Assembly: GCA_963709185.1 (NCBI GenBank)
Contig: CAVPVQ010000014.1
Coordinates: forward strand, 104,001-168,000
Source of the DNA: Roseiarcus sp963709185
GTDB lineage: Bacteria > Pseudomonadota > Alphaproteobacteria > Rhizobiales > Beijerinckiaceae
Direction: 5' to 3'
Length of the DNA stretch: 64,000 nt
Below the pieces are notes generated by a model that was given only the letters and a program-made list of their open reading frames with translations, was not told where the DNA came from and did no database searches. Position 1 is the first letter of the stretch, and every line of letters begins with the position of its first letter. Positions 20,437 through 29,787 of the stretch are shown here, piece after piece. A program made the position numbers and the translations under genes.

Positions 20437-21888
20437 CTAACCCGCCGGTTTCGAACGTGCGGGTACGGGTTGTGATGTTCCGATATTCTCCATCGCGGCG
20501 GTGTAATCGCCGCGTCGGGCCGCGCGATTGCAGGCGGCTCGGTGATAGAGCGCCCTTTGAGCTGCCGATACGTGGGCCTCCTCGCCGCGCCAGATTTCCA
20601 ATGCGGGCTGCTGGATGGCGCGCGCGAACGAAAACGCCACCGCCCAAGGAAGGCGCGACTTGAACCTGACATTCATCGCGTTCAGGCGGGCCGAGGCCAA
20701 TTCGCCGGACTGCCCGCCCGAGAGAAAGGCGATCCCCGGAACAGCAGCAGGAACGGTGCGCAGGAGACACGTCACGGTGACGTCGGCCACCTCGCCGACC
20801 GCTTCCTGCCGGAGGCAAGCCAATCCCGGAAGCACCATGTTGGGCTTCAGGATCATGCTTTCCAGCATTACGCGTTGCGCGCAGAGTTGAACAAATACCG
20901 TGCGGAGGACCTCTTCCGTCACCTGCCGGCACTGCTCGAGCGTATGGTCGCCGTCCATCAGCACCTCCGGCTCGACGACGGGGACCAGCCCGGCTTCCTG
21001 GCACAAGGCGGCGAACCGCGCCAAAGCCTGCGCATTCGCCTCGATGCATCCTCGGCTGGGCATTTCGGCGCCGAGAGCGATCACCGCGCGCCACTTGGCA
21101 AAACGCGCGCCCATCTGAAAATAAGTCCCGAGGCGGTCGCGCAGCCCATCAAGGCCTTCCGTGACCTTCTCTCCGGGGAAAGCGGCGAGGTCTTTCGCGC
21201 CGGTATCGACTTTGATGCCGGGAACGATACCGGCCTTGGCGAGAACCTCGATGAAGGGCGTGCCACCCGTCGTGGACTGACGGATCGTCTCGTCGTAGAG
21301 AATCGCGCCGCTGATACACTCGCCCAGACCGGGGGTGGTCACGATCAATTCCCGATAGGCGCGACGCGCCTTCTCGGTCTGGGGAATCCCAAGCTCCGCG
21401 AACCGCTTGTCGCAGGTGGGATTGCTTTCATCCATCGCCAGCAAGCCCTTGTCGTCGGCGACCAGCATTCGCGCGGTCTCGATCAGTGCTCGCGCATTCG
21501 CTTGCGCCGGTCGCGCCGTGGGCCGCGGCGTTTCGTCCAACCACTTCCGCGCTTCGGCGGCGTCGGCGTGATCAAAGTATCGGCTCGTCGCCTTCGTAAA
21601 CGGCTTGAAGAACGCCGCCATGCCCTGCTGCCACTTCCTATCCCCGACCACCGCGAGCCGCTCGATATCGGCGTAATGTTTGACGTCGAACTGGATTTCA
21701 TCCCACAAGGCGCCGGCTTCCCAGCCATGAAACCCGGTCAAATCGAACAGCACGCGTAGCTTTCCATGCAGAGAAGCGAAGCGCTCGAACTCAGGCACGA
21801 AGTGATCGAAATCCACTTTTGCCGCCTTTCCCGTGACATGAATGGCGAGAGTCTTCCCGCCGTTCTCTTCGCTGAGGTCGATGGGCAT
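20437..21888 (-). CDS. SpoIIAA/STAS-like domain fused to class I fructose-bisphosphate aldolase
   Basis: The 483-residue protein has two parts. Residues 1 to about 120 match the SpoIIAA-like (STAS/SEC14-type) family: GKAAKVDFDHFVPEFE, LRVLFDLTGFHGWEAGALW, FDVKHYADIERLAVVGDRKW and KPFTKATSRYFD. From about residue 135 it is a class I aldolase, with GLLAMDESNPTCDKRF, the Schiff-base lysine in MILKPNMVLPG, and GIAFLSGGQS. Aldolase cleaves fructose-1,6-bisphosphate to DHAP and glyceraldehyde-3-phosphate. No in-frame ATG with a ribosome site exists at the domain junction, and ATG 21888 has GGAG at proper spacing, so the fusion looks real. It heads the fba-ATPase-ppk2-ndvB-pgm gene run. Confidence 0.9.
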   Translation of the reverse strand: MPIDLSEENGGKTLAIHVTGKAAKVDFDHFVPEFERFASLHGKLRVLFDLTGFHGWEAGALWDEIQFDVKHYADIERLAVVGDRKWQQGMAAFFKPFTKATSRYFDHADAAEARKWLDETPRPTARPAQANARALIETARMLVADDKGLLAMDESNPTCDKRFAELGIPQTEKARRAYRELIVTTPGLGECISGAILYDETIRQSTTGGTPFIEVLAKAGIVPGIKVDTGAKDLAAFPGEKVTEGLDGLRDRLGTYFQMGARFAKWRAVIALGAEMPSRGCIEANAQALARFAALCQEAGLVPVVEPEVLMDGDHTLEQCRQVTEEVLRTVFVQLCAQRVMLESMILKPNMVLPGLACLRQEAVGEVADVTVTCLLRTVPAAVPGIAFLSGGQSGELASARLNAMNVRFKSRLPWAVAFSFARAIQQPALEIWRGEEAHVSAAQRALYHRAACNRAARRGDYTAAMENIGTSQPVPARSKPAG

Positions 21889-22097
21889 CGTGGACTCCGT
21901 TGTTTCGATCGAGGCTAGAATTAGAATCCGAAGCGACCGACCGATCTCACCGACCCGACCGCATCGCGCGCAGGGAACGGTCCAGACGCGTGCGTCCCGG
22001 TCGTGCGATGAGCGGCGATCGAAATCGGTGACGCCCGTGTCGATCGAAGCGGCATCCGTCCTGATTTGTCCGCCTCGTTCACTCCCGCCGAACCACG

Positions 22098-24578
22098 TTA
22101 GGCTGGCGCAGCTGCGAGCGTCTGATCCGTAAAGCGCTGCACGTTCCGCGCGTTGCTACCCTTCCATTTCCAGTTGCGGATTTCCGGCAGGTCCTGGCCG
22201 TGCTTGTCGATGTACTGCTTGTGCTCGATCAGCTTGTCCTGGACCATTTGCTTCAGGTAGGCGCCCTTGGTGCCCACATGCGGCAGGCGGTCAACCACGT
22301 CCTGCACCAGGTGAAAGCGATCGAGGTCGTTCTGCACCCGCATGTCGAAGGCCGTCGTGATCGTGCCTTCTTCCTTGTAGCCGCGGACGTGCAGGTTGCG
22401 GTTGGTGCGTCGATAGGTCAGCCGATGAACCACCGAGCTGTATCCGTGGAAGCCGAACACAATGTGCTTGTCTTTGGTGAAGAGTGAATCGTAGTCGGTT
22501 TCGCTTAGCCCGTGCGGATGCTCGCTGGCGGATTGCAGCTTCATCAGATCGACGACATTGATGACCCGGATCTTCAAATCGGGCAGGTGCTCGCGAAGGA
22601 TCGAAACCGCGGCCAGGATCTCGAGCGTCGGCGTGTCGCCACAGCAGGCCATCACCACGTCCGGCTCGGCGTTTTGGTCGTTGCTGGCCCATTGCCAAAT
22701 GCCGATGCCTTCCGTGCAGTGCACGGCCGCTTCGTCCATCGTTAGCCATTGCGGCAGCGCGTGCTTGCCGGCTACCACGACATTGACGTAATGCCGGCTG
22801 CGTAGGCAGTGATCGAAGACCGAGAGCAGGCAGTTGGCATCGGGCGGCAGGTAAACGCGAACGATGTCGGCTTTCTTGTTGATGACGTGGTCGATGAAGC
22901 CGGGGTCCTGGTGGGTGAAGCCGTTGTGATCCTGCTGCCAGACATGGGAAGCGAGCAGATAATTGAGCGATGCGATCTTGCGGCGCCACGGCAACTCCGA
23001 CGTAACCTTCAACCACTTGGCGTGCTGGCTGAACATCAAGTCGACGATGCGGATGAAAGCCTCGTAGCTATTGAACAACCCGTGCCGCCCAGTCAGCAGG
23101 TATCCTTCGAGCCAGCCCTCGCACTGATGTTCGCTGAGCATCGAGTCCAGAACCCGTCCGGCGGGCGCTAGGAACTCGTCATTCTCGACTTCGCGGGCAT
23201 CCCACTGGCGGTCGGTTGCTTCAAAAACCGCTCCGAGGAGATTCGAGAGCGTCTCATCGGGACCAAAGATGCGGAAGTTACGTTGATCCTGGTTCAGCTT
23301 GACCACATCGCGCAGGAACTGTCCCAGTACCAGCGTATCCTGGCCGTCAACGGCACCAGGCGACGGTACGCTGACAGCATGGTCGTGGAAGTCCGGCATG
23401 CGCAGGTCGCGCAGGAGAATGCCGCCATTGGCGTGCGGGTTGGCGCCCATCCGCCGATCGCCCTGTGGCGCCAGCTCGGCCAATTCTGGGATCAGCCGTC
23501 CGTTTTGATCGAACAGCTCCTCGGCCTTATAGCTTTTCATCCAGCGTTCGAGCTGCTGGACGTGTTCGGGGTGCTCGGCATCCACGAGCAGCGGCACCTG
23601 GTGAGCCCGGAAGGTGCCCTCGACCGGCAGGCCGTCGACTTCCTTCGGCCCGGTCCAGCCCTTGGGTGATCGGAGGACGATCATCGGCCAACGCGGACGG
23701 GTGGCGACATCCTTGCTCCGCGCATTCTTTTGGATTTGCCTGATGTCTTCGATGGCCTCCTCGAGGGTTGCGGCCATCAGCTGATGCATCTTTTCCGGTT
23801 CGTCGCCTTCGACAAAATATGGCGTCCAGCCGCAGCCGCGTAGAAACTGTTCCAGTTCCTCGTGCTCGATGCGAGCGAGAACGGTCGGGTTGCTTATCTT
23901 GTAGCCATTGAGATGGAGGATCGGCAGCACAGCCCCGTCGCTGATCGGGTCAAGCAGCTTGTTGGACTGCCACGCGGTCGCCAGCGGACCGGTTTCCGCT
24001 TCGCCGTCGCCGATGACGCAGGCGACGATCAGACCGGGATTGTCGAATGCGGCGCCGAAGGCGTGGCTGAGCGAATAGCCCAATTCGCCGCCTTCATGGA
24101 TCGACCCGGGGGTCGTCGGCGCGACGTGGCTGGAAATCCCGCCGGGGAACGAGAACTGCTTGAACAGCTTCTTGAGGCCGGCTTCGTCCTGGGTGACGTT
24201 CGGATAGATCTCGGTCCAGGTGCCTTCGAGGTAGACGTTGCCGACGATCGCCGGACCGCCATGACCGGGGCCGGCGATGTAAAACATGTCCAGGTCATAT
24301 TTCTTGATGACCCGATTCAGGTGAACGTAGATGAAGTTCTGGCCTGGCGTCGTGCCCCAATGCCCGACCACCAGCGGCTTCACGTGCGACAGCTTCAGCG
24401 GCTCCTTCAGCAGCGGATTGTCGTAAAGATAGATCTGCCCGACCGACAGGTAGTTGGCGGCGCGCCAATAAGCGTTCATCCGGCGCAATTCGTCGGACCC
24501 GAGTGTCGCCTGCCTGTCGGGAGACCGATTGTGATCGCTTCGCTTCTGAGTCTCTCGGGCTGGAATGACTGCGTCCAT
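22098..24578 (-). CDS. xfp: Xylulose-5-phosphate/fructose-6-phosphate phosphoketolase
   Basis: The 826-residue thiamine-diphosphate enzyme splits xylulose-5-P or fructose-6-P with phosphate into acetyl phosphate and glyceraldehyde-3-P or erythrose-4-P. The sequence shows GHWGTTPGQNFIYVHLNR, GPGHGGPA, SHVAPTTPGSIHEGGELGYSL and the ThDP/Mg motif GDGEAETGPLA...NGYKISNPT, all hallmark phosphoketolase motifs, with family-normal length. The open frame extends to 24836, but ATG 24578, preceded by GGAGG eight bases away, is clearly the start. Acetate kinase, encoded at 27902-29110, would turn the acetyl phosphate into acetate and ATP. The gene is divergent from tal-pgi. Confidence 0.95.
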   Translation of the reverse strand: MDAVIPARETQKRSDHNRSPDRQATLGSDELRRMNAYWRAANYLSVGQIYLYDNPLLKEPLKLSHVKPLVVGHWGTTPGQNFIYVHLNRVIKKYDLDMFYIAGPGHGGPAIVGNVYLEGTWTEIYPNVTQDEAGLKKLFKQFSFPGGISSHVAPTTPGSIHEGGELGYSLSHAFGAAFDNPGLIVACVIGDGEAETGPLATAWQSNKLLDPISDGAVLPILHLNGYKISNPTVLARIEHEELEQFLRGCGWTPYFVEGDEPEKMHQLMAATLEEAIEDIRQIQKNARSKDVATRPRWPMIVLRSPKGWTGPKEVDGLPVEGTFRAHQVPLLVDAEHPEHVQQLERWMKSYKAEELFDQNGRLIPELAELAPQGDRRMGANPHANGGILLRDLRMPDFHDHAVSVPSPGAVDGQDTLVLGQFLRDVVKLNQDQRNFRIFGPDETLSNLLGAVFEATDRQWDAREVENDEFLAPAGRVLDSMLSEHQCEGWLEGYLLTGRHGLFNSYEAFIRIVDLMFSQHAKWLKVTSELPWRRKIASLNYLLASHVWQQDHNGFTHQDPGFIDHVINKKADIVRVYLPPDANCLLSVFDHCLRSRHYVNVVVAGKHALPQWLTMDEAAVHCTEGIGIWQWASNDQNAEPDVVMACCGDTPTLEILAAVSILREHLPDLKIRVINVVDLMKLQSASEHPHGLSETDYDSLFTKDKHIVFGFHGYSSVVHRLTYRRTNRNLHVRGYKEEGTITTAFDMRVQNDLDRFHLVQDVVDRLPHVGTKGAYLKQMVQDKLIEHKQYIDKHGQDLPEIRNWKWKGSNARNVQRFTDQTLAAAPA

Positions 24579-24904
24579 TCTGCTGCCTCCATGTCGATTT
24601 GCTTCGGTTATGCTGCCAGCGTGACCGGCATTGCCTTCGCGCAGGCTCTTCGAGCTTCCACAAGCTGGGGCCTGGTCCGCCGCGGAAACATGGGCGTGAC
24701 CGCGGATAAGGCAGCCCACATCGAGCCAGCCAGCCGATCGAAGCACCGACCGGACCTTATCGATCGTAGATCGCCGAGAGCAGGCTCGGAAAATACTCAG
24801 GCGGCCGAGTGCTCCGGACAACGCGAAGCGAAGCAACCGTTAGTGTTGGGCACACTGGCAAAGACGCCAAGGTGTCGACGAAATTGATTTGTCGCGTTCA
24901 GGTT

Positions 24905-24919
24905 TGAGTAGCTTTCCGA
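24905..24919 (+). promoter_or_regulatory. Shared motif TGAGTAG(C)TTTCCGA upstream of tal
   Basis: The motif lies in the xfp-tal divergent gap (24579-25155), about 240 bases before tal. Near-identical copies occur at 40545-40558 (plus) and 35781-35794 (minus), also in intergenic DNA upstream of genes. This copy has one extra C compared with the other two. Nothing else recognisable was seen in this 577-base gap. Confidence 0.45.
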
Positions 24920-25155
24920 GCCTCCCGCGCTCAACCTCCCGACTGATACGGTTGCGAACATCGCTGTCGAAGCCCCGGCATATTGAATGAAGCACCTGCA
25001 AAGACCCCGGGGGAGGCTCTACGTGACGCCATCACCGACGAGCGCGACCGGCACCAATGTGCGTCTCGCAACGTCCATCCGCACATCGACGACCTTTGCC
25101 GGAGTATCTTGGCTACGGCAGGGAACAGACGCCAGACAAAAGGGAGTAAGGGCGC

Positions 25156-26239
25156 ATGGCCTCAGACGCACCCAAGGCACTCAACCAGCTCGGCCAGAGC
25201 CTGTGGCTCGACAACATCACTCGCGACTTGCTCGATAGCGGCACGTTGAAGCGCTATATTGACGAACTGTCGGTCACCGGCCTGACCTCCAACCCCACGA
25301 TCTTCGACCACGCCATCTCGCACAGTTCCCGCTACGACGCGGAAATCCGCCGCCAGATTGATCGCGGCACCACAGGCGAGGGGCTGTTCTTCAACCTCGC
25401 CATACAGGATCTTAGCCGCGCGGCGGATTTGTTCGCGGCGGTCCATGCGCGCACCGGCACGGTGGACGGTTTCGTATCGCTGGAGGTGTCGCCGCTGCTC
25501 GCCTACGACACACAGGCGACGGTAGCGCAGGCCAAGACGCTGCACACCCAGGCAAACAAGCCCAACCTTTTCATCAAGATCCCCGGCACCACGGAAGGCC
25601 TGCCGGCGATCGACGGAAGCGATCTTCGCCGGCGTCCCGGTCAACGTCACCCTGCTATTCTCCGCCGAACAGTATCGCGCCGCGGCCGCTGCCTATCTGA
25701 AGGGGTTGGAGCGCCGCGTCGCCGCCGGCCTGTCCCCCGATGTGCGCTCGGTCGCATCGCTGTTCGTCAGCCGGTGGGACGTTGCCGTGGCGCACAAGGT
25801 GCCGGCCGAGCTGCGCAACACACTGGGCATCGCCGTCGGCAAGCAAACCTATCAGGCCTATCGCGACGTGCTGGAGAGTGATCGCTTCCAGCGCTTGGCG
25901 AATGTCGGCGCGCGGCCGCAGCGGCTGCTGTTCGCCAGCACCGGCACGAAGGACAAAAGCGCGTCCGATACGCTGTACATCTCCGGCCTCGCGGCGCCCA
26001 ACACGGTGAACACGATGCCGGAGGAAACGCTGCTGGCTTTCGCCGATCACGGCACGACCGGCAGCTTGCTGCCGCGCGACGGCGGCGACGCAGCGGTGGC
26101 ACTGCTGGCGCATGCCAAGGCCGGCATCGACGTCACCGCATTGGCGGCGCAACTGCAATCCGACGGCGCCAAGGGGTTCGTCGCTTCCTGGCGCGAATTG
26201 CTCGGGGCGATCGACGCCAAGAGCAAGGTCCTGGCCTGA
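25156..26239 (+). CDS. tal: Transaldolase, frameshifted
   Basis: Transaldolase moves dihydroxyacetone units between sugar phosphates in the non-oxidative pentose phosphate pathway. The 5' part reads SVTGLTSNPTIFDHAI, the typical transaldolase entry, and contains the Schiff-base lysine in NLFIKIPGTTEG. The 3' part in another frame continues VPVNVTLLFSAEQYRAAA and later ISGLAAPNTVNTMPEETLLAF. The frame breaks at about 25614 in GACGGAAG. Deleting one G joins the two parts into a 360-residue full-length enzyme of the family that often accompanies pgi. ATG 25156 follows a GGGAGTAAGGG purine stretch. pgi follows after 16 bases. Confidence 0.92.
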
Positions 26240-26255
26240 ACCTGGGAGAATACCG

Positions 26256-27888
26256 ATGACCGCTCTTACCGCCACGCCGTCCTGGCGGGCGCTCATGACG
26301 CATCATGCCCAGATCAAGGATTTGCATTTGCGCGATCTGTTTGCCGACGATCCCGGCCGAGCCGAGCGCTTCTCGGCCGAAGGTGCGGGCCTGTTCCTCG
26401 ACTACTCGAAGAACCGCATCACCGATGAGACGCTACGGCTGCTGCTGCGGCTTGCCGAAGAGCGCGGCGTTATGAAGCGACGCGATGCGATGTACGCCGG
26501 CGAGAAGATCAACACCACGGAACGCCGCGCGGTGTTGCACGTGGCGCTGCGCGCGCCGCGCGGAACGCGCATCGAGGTCGACGGCGCCGACGTGGTGCCG
26601 GATGTCCACAGGGTGCTCGACGCGATGTCCGCTTTCGCGACGCGCCTGCGTAGCGGCGCCTTCGTCGGCCACACCGGCAAACGAATCCGCAACGTGGTGA
26701 ATATCGGCATCGGCGGGTCCTATCTGGGACCTGAAATGGCCTATCGCGCGTTGCGTCCATTCACCGACCGGTCGATGATTTTTCGCTTCGTCGCCAATAT
26801 CGACGGTGCCGATTTCAGCGAAGCGACGCACGATCTGGACGCGGCGGAGACGCTGTTCATCGTCTCGTCCAAGACCTTCACGACGCTGGAGACGATGACC
26901 AACGCGGCGACGGCGCGCGCCTGGCTGGTGCGGAAGCTCGGCTCGGACGCGGCGGTGGCGAAGCATTTCGCGGCGGTCTCGACCAACATCGCGGGGGCGA
27001 CCAGGTTCGGCATCGATCGCGGCCAATATTTTTGGTTTCTGGGACTGGGTCGGCGGCCGCTATTCGATGGACAGCGCGATCGGCCTGTCCACGATGATCG
27101 CGGTGGGGCCCGACAATTTCCGCGCCATGCTGGCCGGGTTCCACGCCATGGACGAGCATTTCCGCACCGCGCCCGCCGCCCGCAACCTGCCGCTGCTGCT
27201 CGGTCTTCTCACCGTCTGGTACAACAATTTCTTTGGCGCCCAGACCATCGGCATCATGCCATACGCCGCGTATCTCGCCCGGTTTCCCGCCTATCTCCAG
27301 CAATTGCAGATGGAGAGTAACGGCAAGCACGTCGCGCTCGACGGGCATGTCGTGGACTACCAGACCGGCCCGATCGTCTGGGGCGAGCCCGGCACCGACG
27401 GCCAGCACTCGTTCTACCAACTCCTCCACCAGGGCACGAAACTGGTTCCCTGCGACATGATCGGCTTCTGCCGGCCGCTGAGCCCGCTTGTCGAGCAGCA
27501 CGACCTGTTGATGGCCAATCTGTTCGCGCAGGCCGAGGCGCTGGCCTTCGGCAAGACGGAAGCGGAACTGAAGGCGGAAAGCTCGCCCGATTTCCAGACG
27601 CCGTTCCGCGTCACCGAGGGCAACCGGCCGACCAACATGATCCTTGCCGAAACGCTTGATCCCGCGACGCTCGGCAGCCTCATCGCGCTATACGAGCACA
27701 GCGTCTTCACCCAGGGCGCGATCTGGGGGATCGACAGTTTCGACCAGTGGGGCGTCGAACTGGGAAAGGCTTTGGCCAACCGCATCATCCCCGAACTGGA
27801 CCGCGGCGAAGAGCCGAAACTGACGCACGACGCCTCCACCAACGCGCTGATCGTCCGCTACAGGCGCCAACGGGATGACCGCCGATAA
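26256..27888 (+). CDS. pgi: Glucose-6-phosphate isomerase, frameshifted
   Basis: This enzyme interconverts glucose-6-P and fructose-6-P. The 5' frame carries KINTTERRAVLHVALRAP, NIGIGGSYLGP and VSSKTFTTLETMTNA; the 3' frame carries SMDSAIGLSTMIAVGPDNF, TVWYNNFFGAQ and SFDQWGVELGKALAN. The frame breaks in the run of five T at 27029-27033. Removing one T gives QYFGFWDWVGGRYS, the conserved family sequence, and a 543-residue protein of normal length. ATG 26256 is preceded by GGGAGAA. The gene ends 13 bases from the convergent ackA stop. Confidence 0.93.
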
Positions 27889-27901
27889 CCCGCGCGATGC
27901 G

Positions 27902-29110
27902 CTATGGCTTCTCTATCTGACCGAGATCGAGTACGCGGGCAACGGACCTCGCGATCATGAGCTCTTCATCGGTGCGGATGACCCGCACCTTGACGCGGCC
28001 GGCCTGCGACGAAATCAGCGGCGCGTTCTTCGCATTGAATTCTCCGTCGAGTTCGATGCCGAGAAATCCGAGACCGTCGCAAATCCGCTCCCGGACGGGT
28101 GGCGCGTTCTCGCCGATGCCGCCGGCGAACACCAGCGTGTCCACTCCGCCTAGCGCCGCCGCGAATGAGCCGATCCATTTCTTGGCCTGGTAGCAGAACA
28201 GCGCGACCGCTTCGTCCGCCCGCACGTCTTTGGTTTCGCGTCCGAGCAGGTCGCGCATATCGGAACTGGTTTCCGACACGCCGAGCAGCCCCGATTCATG
28301 GTTCACCATTTTCTGAAAATGCGCCGCGTTCATTTGTTCCGTTCGCGCGAAGTAGGAGACCAGACCGGGATCCAAATCGCCCGAGCGTGTGCTCATCACC
28401 AGTCCCGCCGTCGGCGTGAAGCTCATGCTCGTATCGATGCTTTTGCCATCGCGTACCGCGGCCATGCTCGCGCCGTTGCCAAGATGAGCGAGAATCGCTC
28501 GACCCTTGGTCGCTGCCGGGTCGCCGAGGCGCGCGAGTTCAGCCATGAGGAATTCATAAGACAAGCCGTGAAAGCCGTAACGGCGGACGCCCTGCGCCTC
28601 GTAGCGACGCGGGATTGGCAAGAGGGTGGCGACCCGCGGCATGCTGCGGTGAAACGCGGTGTCGAAACACGCCACCTGAGGCAATTTGGGGTGATGCTGG
28701 CGGAACGCCTCTATCAACTCGATCTCGAGCGGCAGATGCTCCGGATCAAAGGGGCTGAGTCGATGGAGTTCCTCGACCATGTCCGCGGTGACTTGCCGTG
28801 GCTCGCTGTAGTTCGGGCCGCCATGGACCACGCGATGGCCCACCGCGGCCAATGCGTCTCGCCCGCTGTGTTCCTCAATCCACCCCATCAGGGTATCCAC
28901 CGCCACCGTGTGATTGGCCGCCGTCACCGGCCGCGAAAAGTTGTCGCTCGGCTTCGTGCCTTTTACGCGCAAGCTGGCCTGCGGCGTTCCGATCCGCTCA
29001 AGCTCGCCCTGGAGGATACGTCGGAGCGCACCGCTGGCCTCGAACAGCGCGAACTTGATGCTCGACGAGCCGCCATTGATCGTCAGGACGCGCGACTCAG
29101 CCGGTTTCAT
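27902..29110 (-). CDS. ackA: Acetate kinase
   Basis: The 402-residue enzyme transfers phosphate between acetyl phosphate and ADP. Motifs are VLTINGGSSSIKFALFE at the N-terminus, GHRVVHGGP, CFDTAFHRSMP, RRYGFHGLSYEF, AHLGNGAS, DTSMSFTPTAGLVMSTRSGDLDPG and FAGGIGENAPPVRE. ATG 29110 is preceded by GGAG at good spacing, and its first codons overlap the end of the upstream HAD gene by 14 bases. As the last gene of the zwf/gnd operon it likely harvests ATP from phosphoketolase-derived acetyl phosphate. No phosphotransacetylase gene is seen in the window. Confidence 0.95.
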   Translation of the reverse strand: MKPAESRVLTINGGSSSIKFALFEASGALRRILQGELERIGTPQASLRVKGTKPSDNFSRPVTAANHTVAVDTLMGWIEEHSGRDALAAVGHRVVHGGPNYSEPRQVTADMVEELHRLSPFDPEHLPLEIELIEAFRQHHPKLPQVACFDTAFHRSMPRVATLLPIPRRYEAQGVRRYGFHGLSYEFLMAELARLGDPAATKGRAILAHLGNGASMAAVRDGKSIDTSMSFTPTAGLVMSTRSGDLDPGLVSYFARTEQMNAAHFQKMVNHESGLLGVSETSSDMRDLLGRETKDVRADEAVALFCYQAKKWIGSFAAALGGVDTLVFAGGIGENAPPVRERICDGLGFLGIELDGEFNAKNAPLISSQAGRVKVRVIRTDEELMIARSVARVLDLGQIEKP

Positions 29111-29744
29111 GGCTGGCTCCACCATCGTCCCGCAATCCGAGCGCAGCCAGTTGCGCGCACGTCGACCTGTAGTCCACGTGAAGAATGCCGCGAATTCCCA
29201 AACCTTCGGCGATCTCGACAAACATCGGAGTGTTTTCGATATAGACTACTTGCCGGGCGGGCACCTGGGCGATGTCCAGCGCCAGGCGGAAGATGTCAGC
29301 ATCGGGCTTGCGGATATGGACGAAGCATGAGGAAATGAAGAAATCCACTAACGCGCCCAACTTGAATGTTTCGATCCGATGCGCATTCAGTTCGCGCGCT
29401 TCGTTGCTGACAGCGACGATCTTCAGCCCGTGCCGGACCTTGAGCCGAGTGATCATATCGATCATTTCGGGGTACGGTTTTGACTGCGCGAACATGAAGT
29501 TCCGAAACTGAGTCCTGGTAAACGCGCGTTCCTGGTAGAAGATCACCCGAGCCAAATAGTCTTCCAGTGTCAGATTGCCTTCCTCATAGGTCGCGAACAG
29601 CAGGCTATGTCGATCCTCCATTTCGATCCAGTCCAGGTGGAAGTGGGTCACCGCCCGCTGGCGGGCATGATGATCCCAGCCGTCGGTGAGAAGGACGCCA
29701 CCGATATCCAGAAACAGGCAGGTGATGATCGGCGCTTGCGTCAT
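29097..29744 (-). CDS. HAD-family hydrolase
   Basis: The 215-residue protein has HAD motif I as LFLDIGGVLL (second catalytic Asp replaced by Gly), motif II in IVAVSNEA, a lysine in IRKPDADIF and an acidic motif IENTPMF near the C-terminus. The missing second Asp in motif I (DIGG rather than DxD) is seen in some HAD subfamilies and may mean reduced or altered phosphatase activity. The substrate is unknown. It lies between zwf (43 bases upstream) and ackA (14-base overlap), so it belongs to the sugar-phosphate operon. A role in sugar-phosphate turnover is inferred from position only. Confidence 0.8.
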   Translation of the reverse strand: MTQAPIITCLFLDIGGVLLTDGWDHHARQRAVTHFHLDWIEMEDRHSLLFATYEEGNLTLEDYLARVIFYQERAFTRTQFRNFMFAQSKPYPEMIDMITRLKVRHGLKIVAVSNEARELNAHRIETFKLGALVDFFISSCFVHIRKPDADIFRLALDIAQVPARQVVYIENTPMFVEIAEGLGIRGILHVDYRSTCAQLAALGLRDDGGASHETG

Positions 29745-29787
29745 CGGCTTTTACCCGTCCCTCGCATCATCGCAGGCTCAACGAGCA

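Noticed and set aside
25600..27040. Programmed ribosomal frameshifting in tal and pgi
   Set aside because: There are no slippery heptamers with downstream structure, the genes are not known to use it, and the same insertion pattern occurs in unrelated genes.
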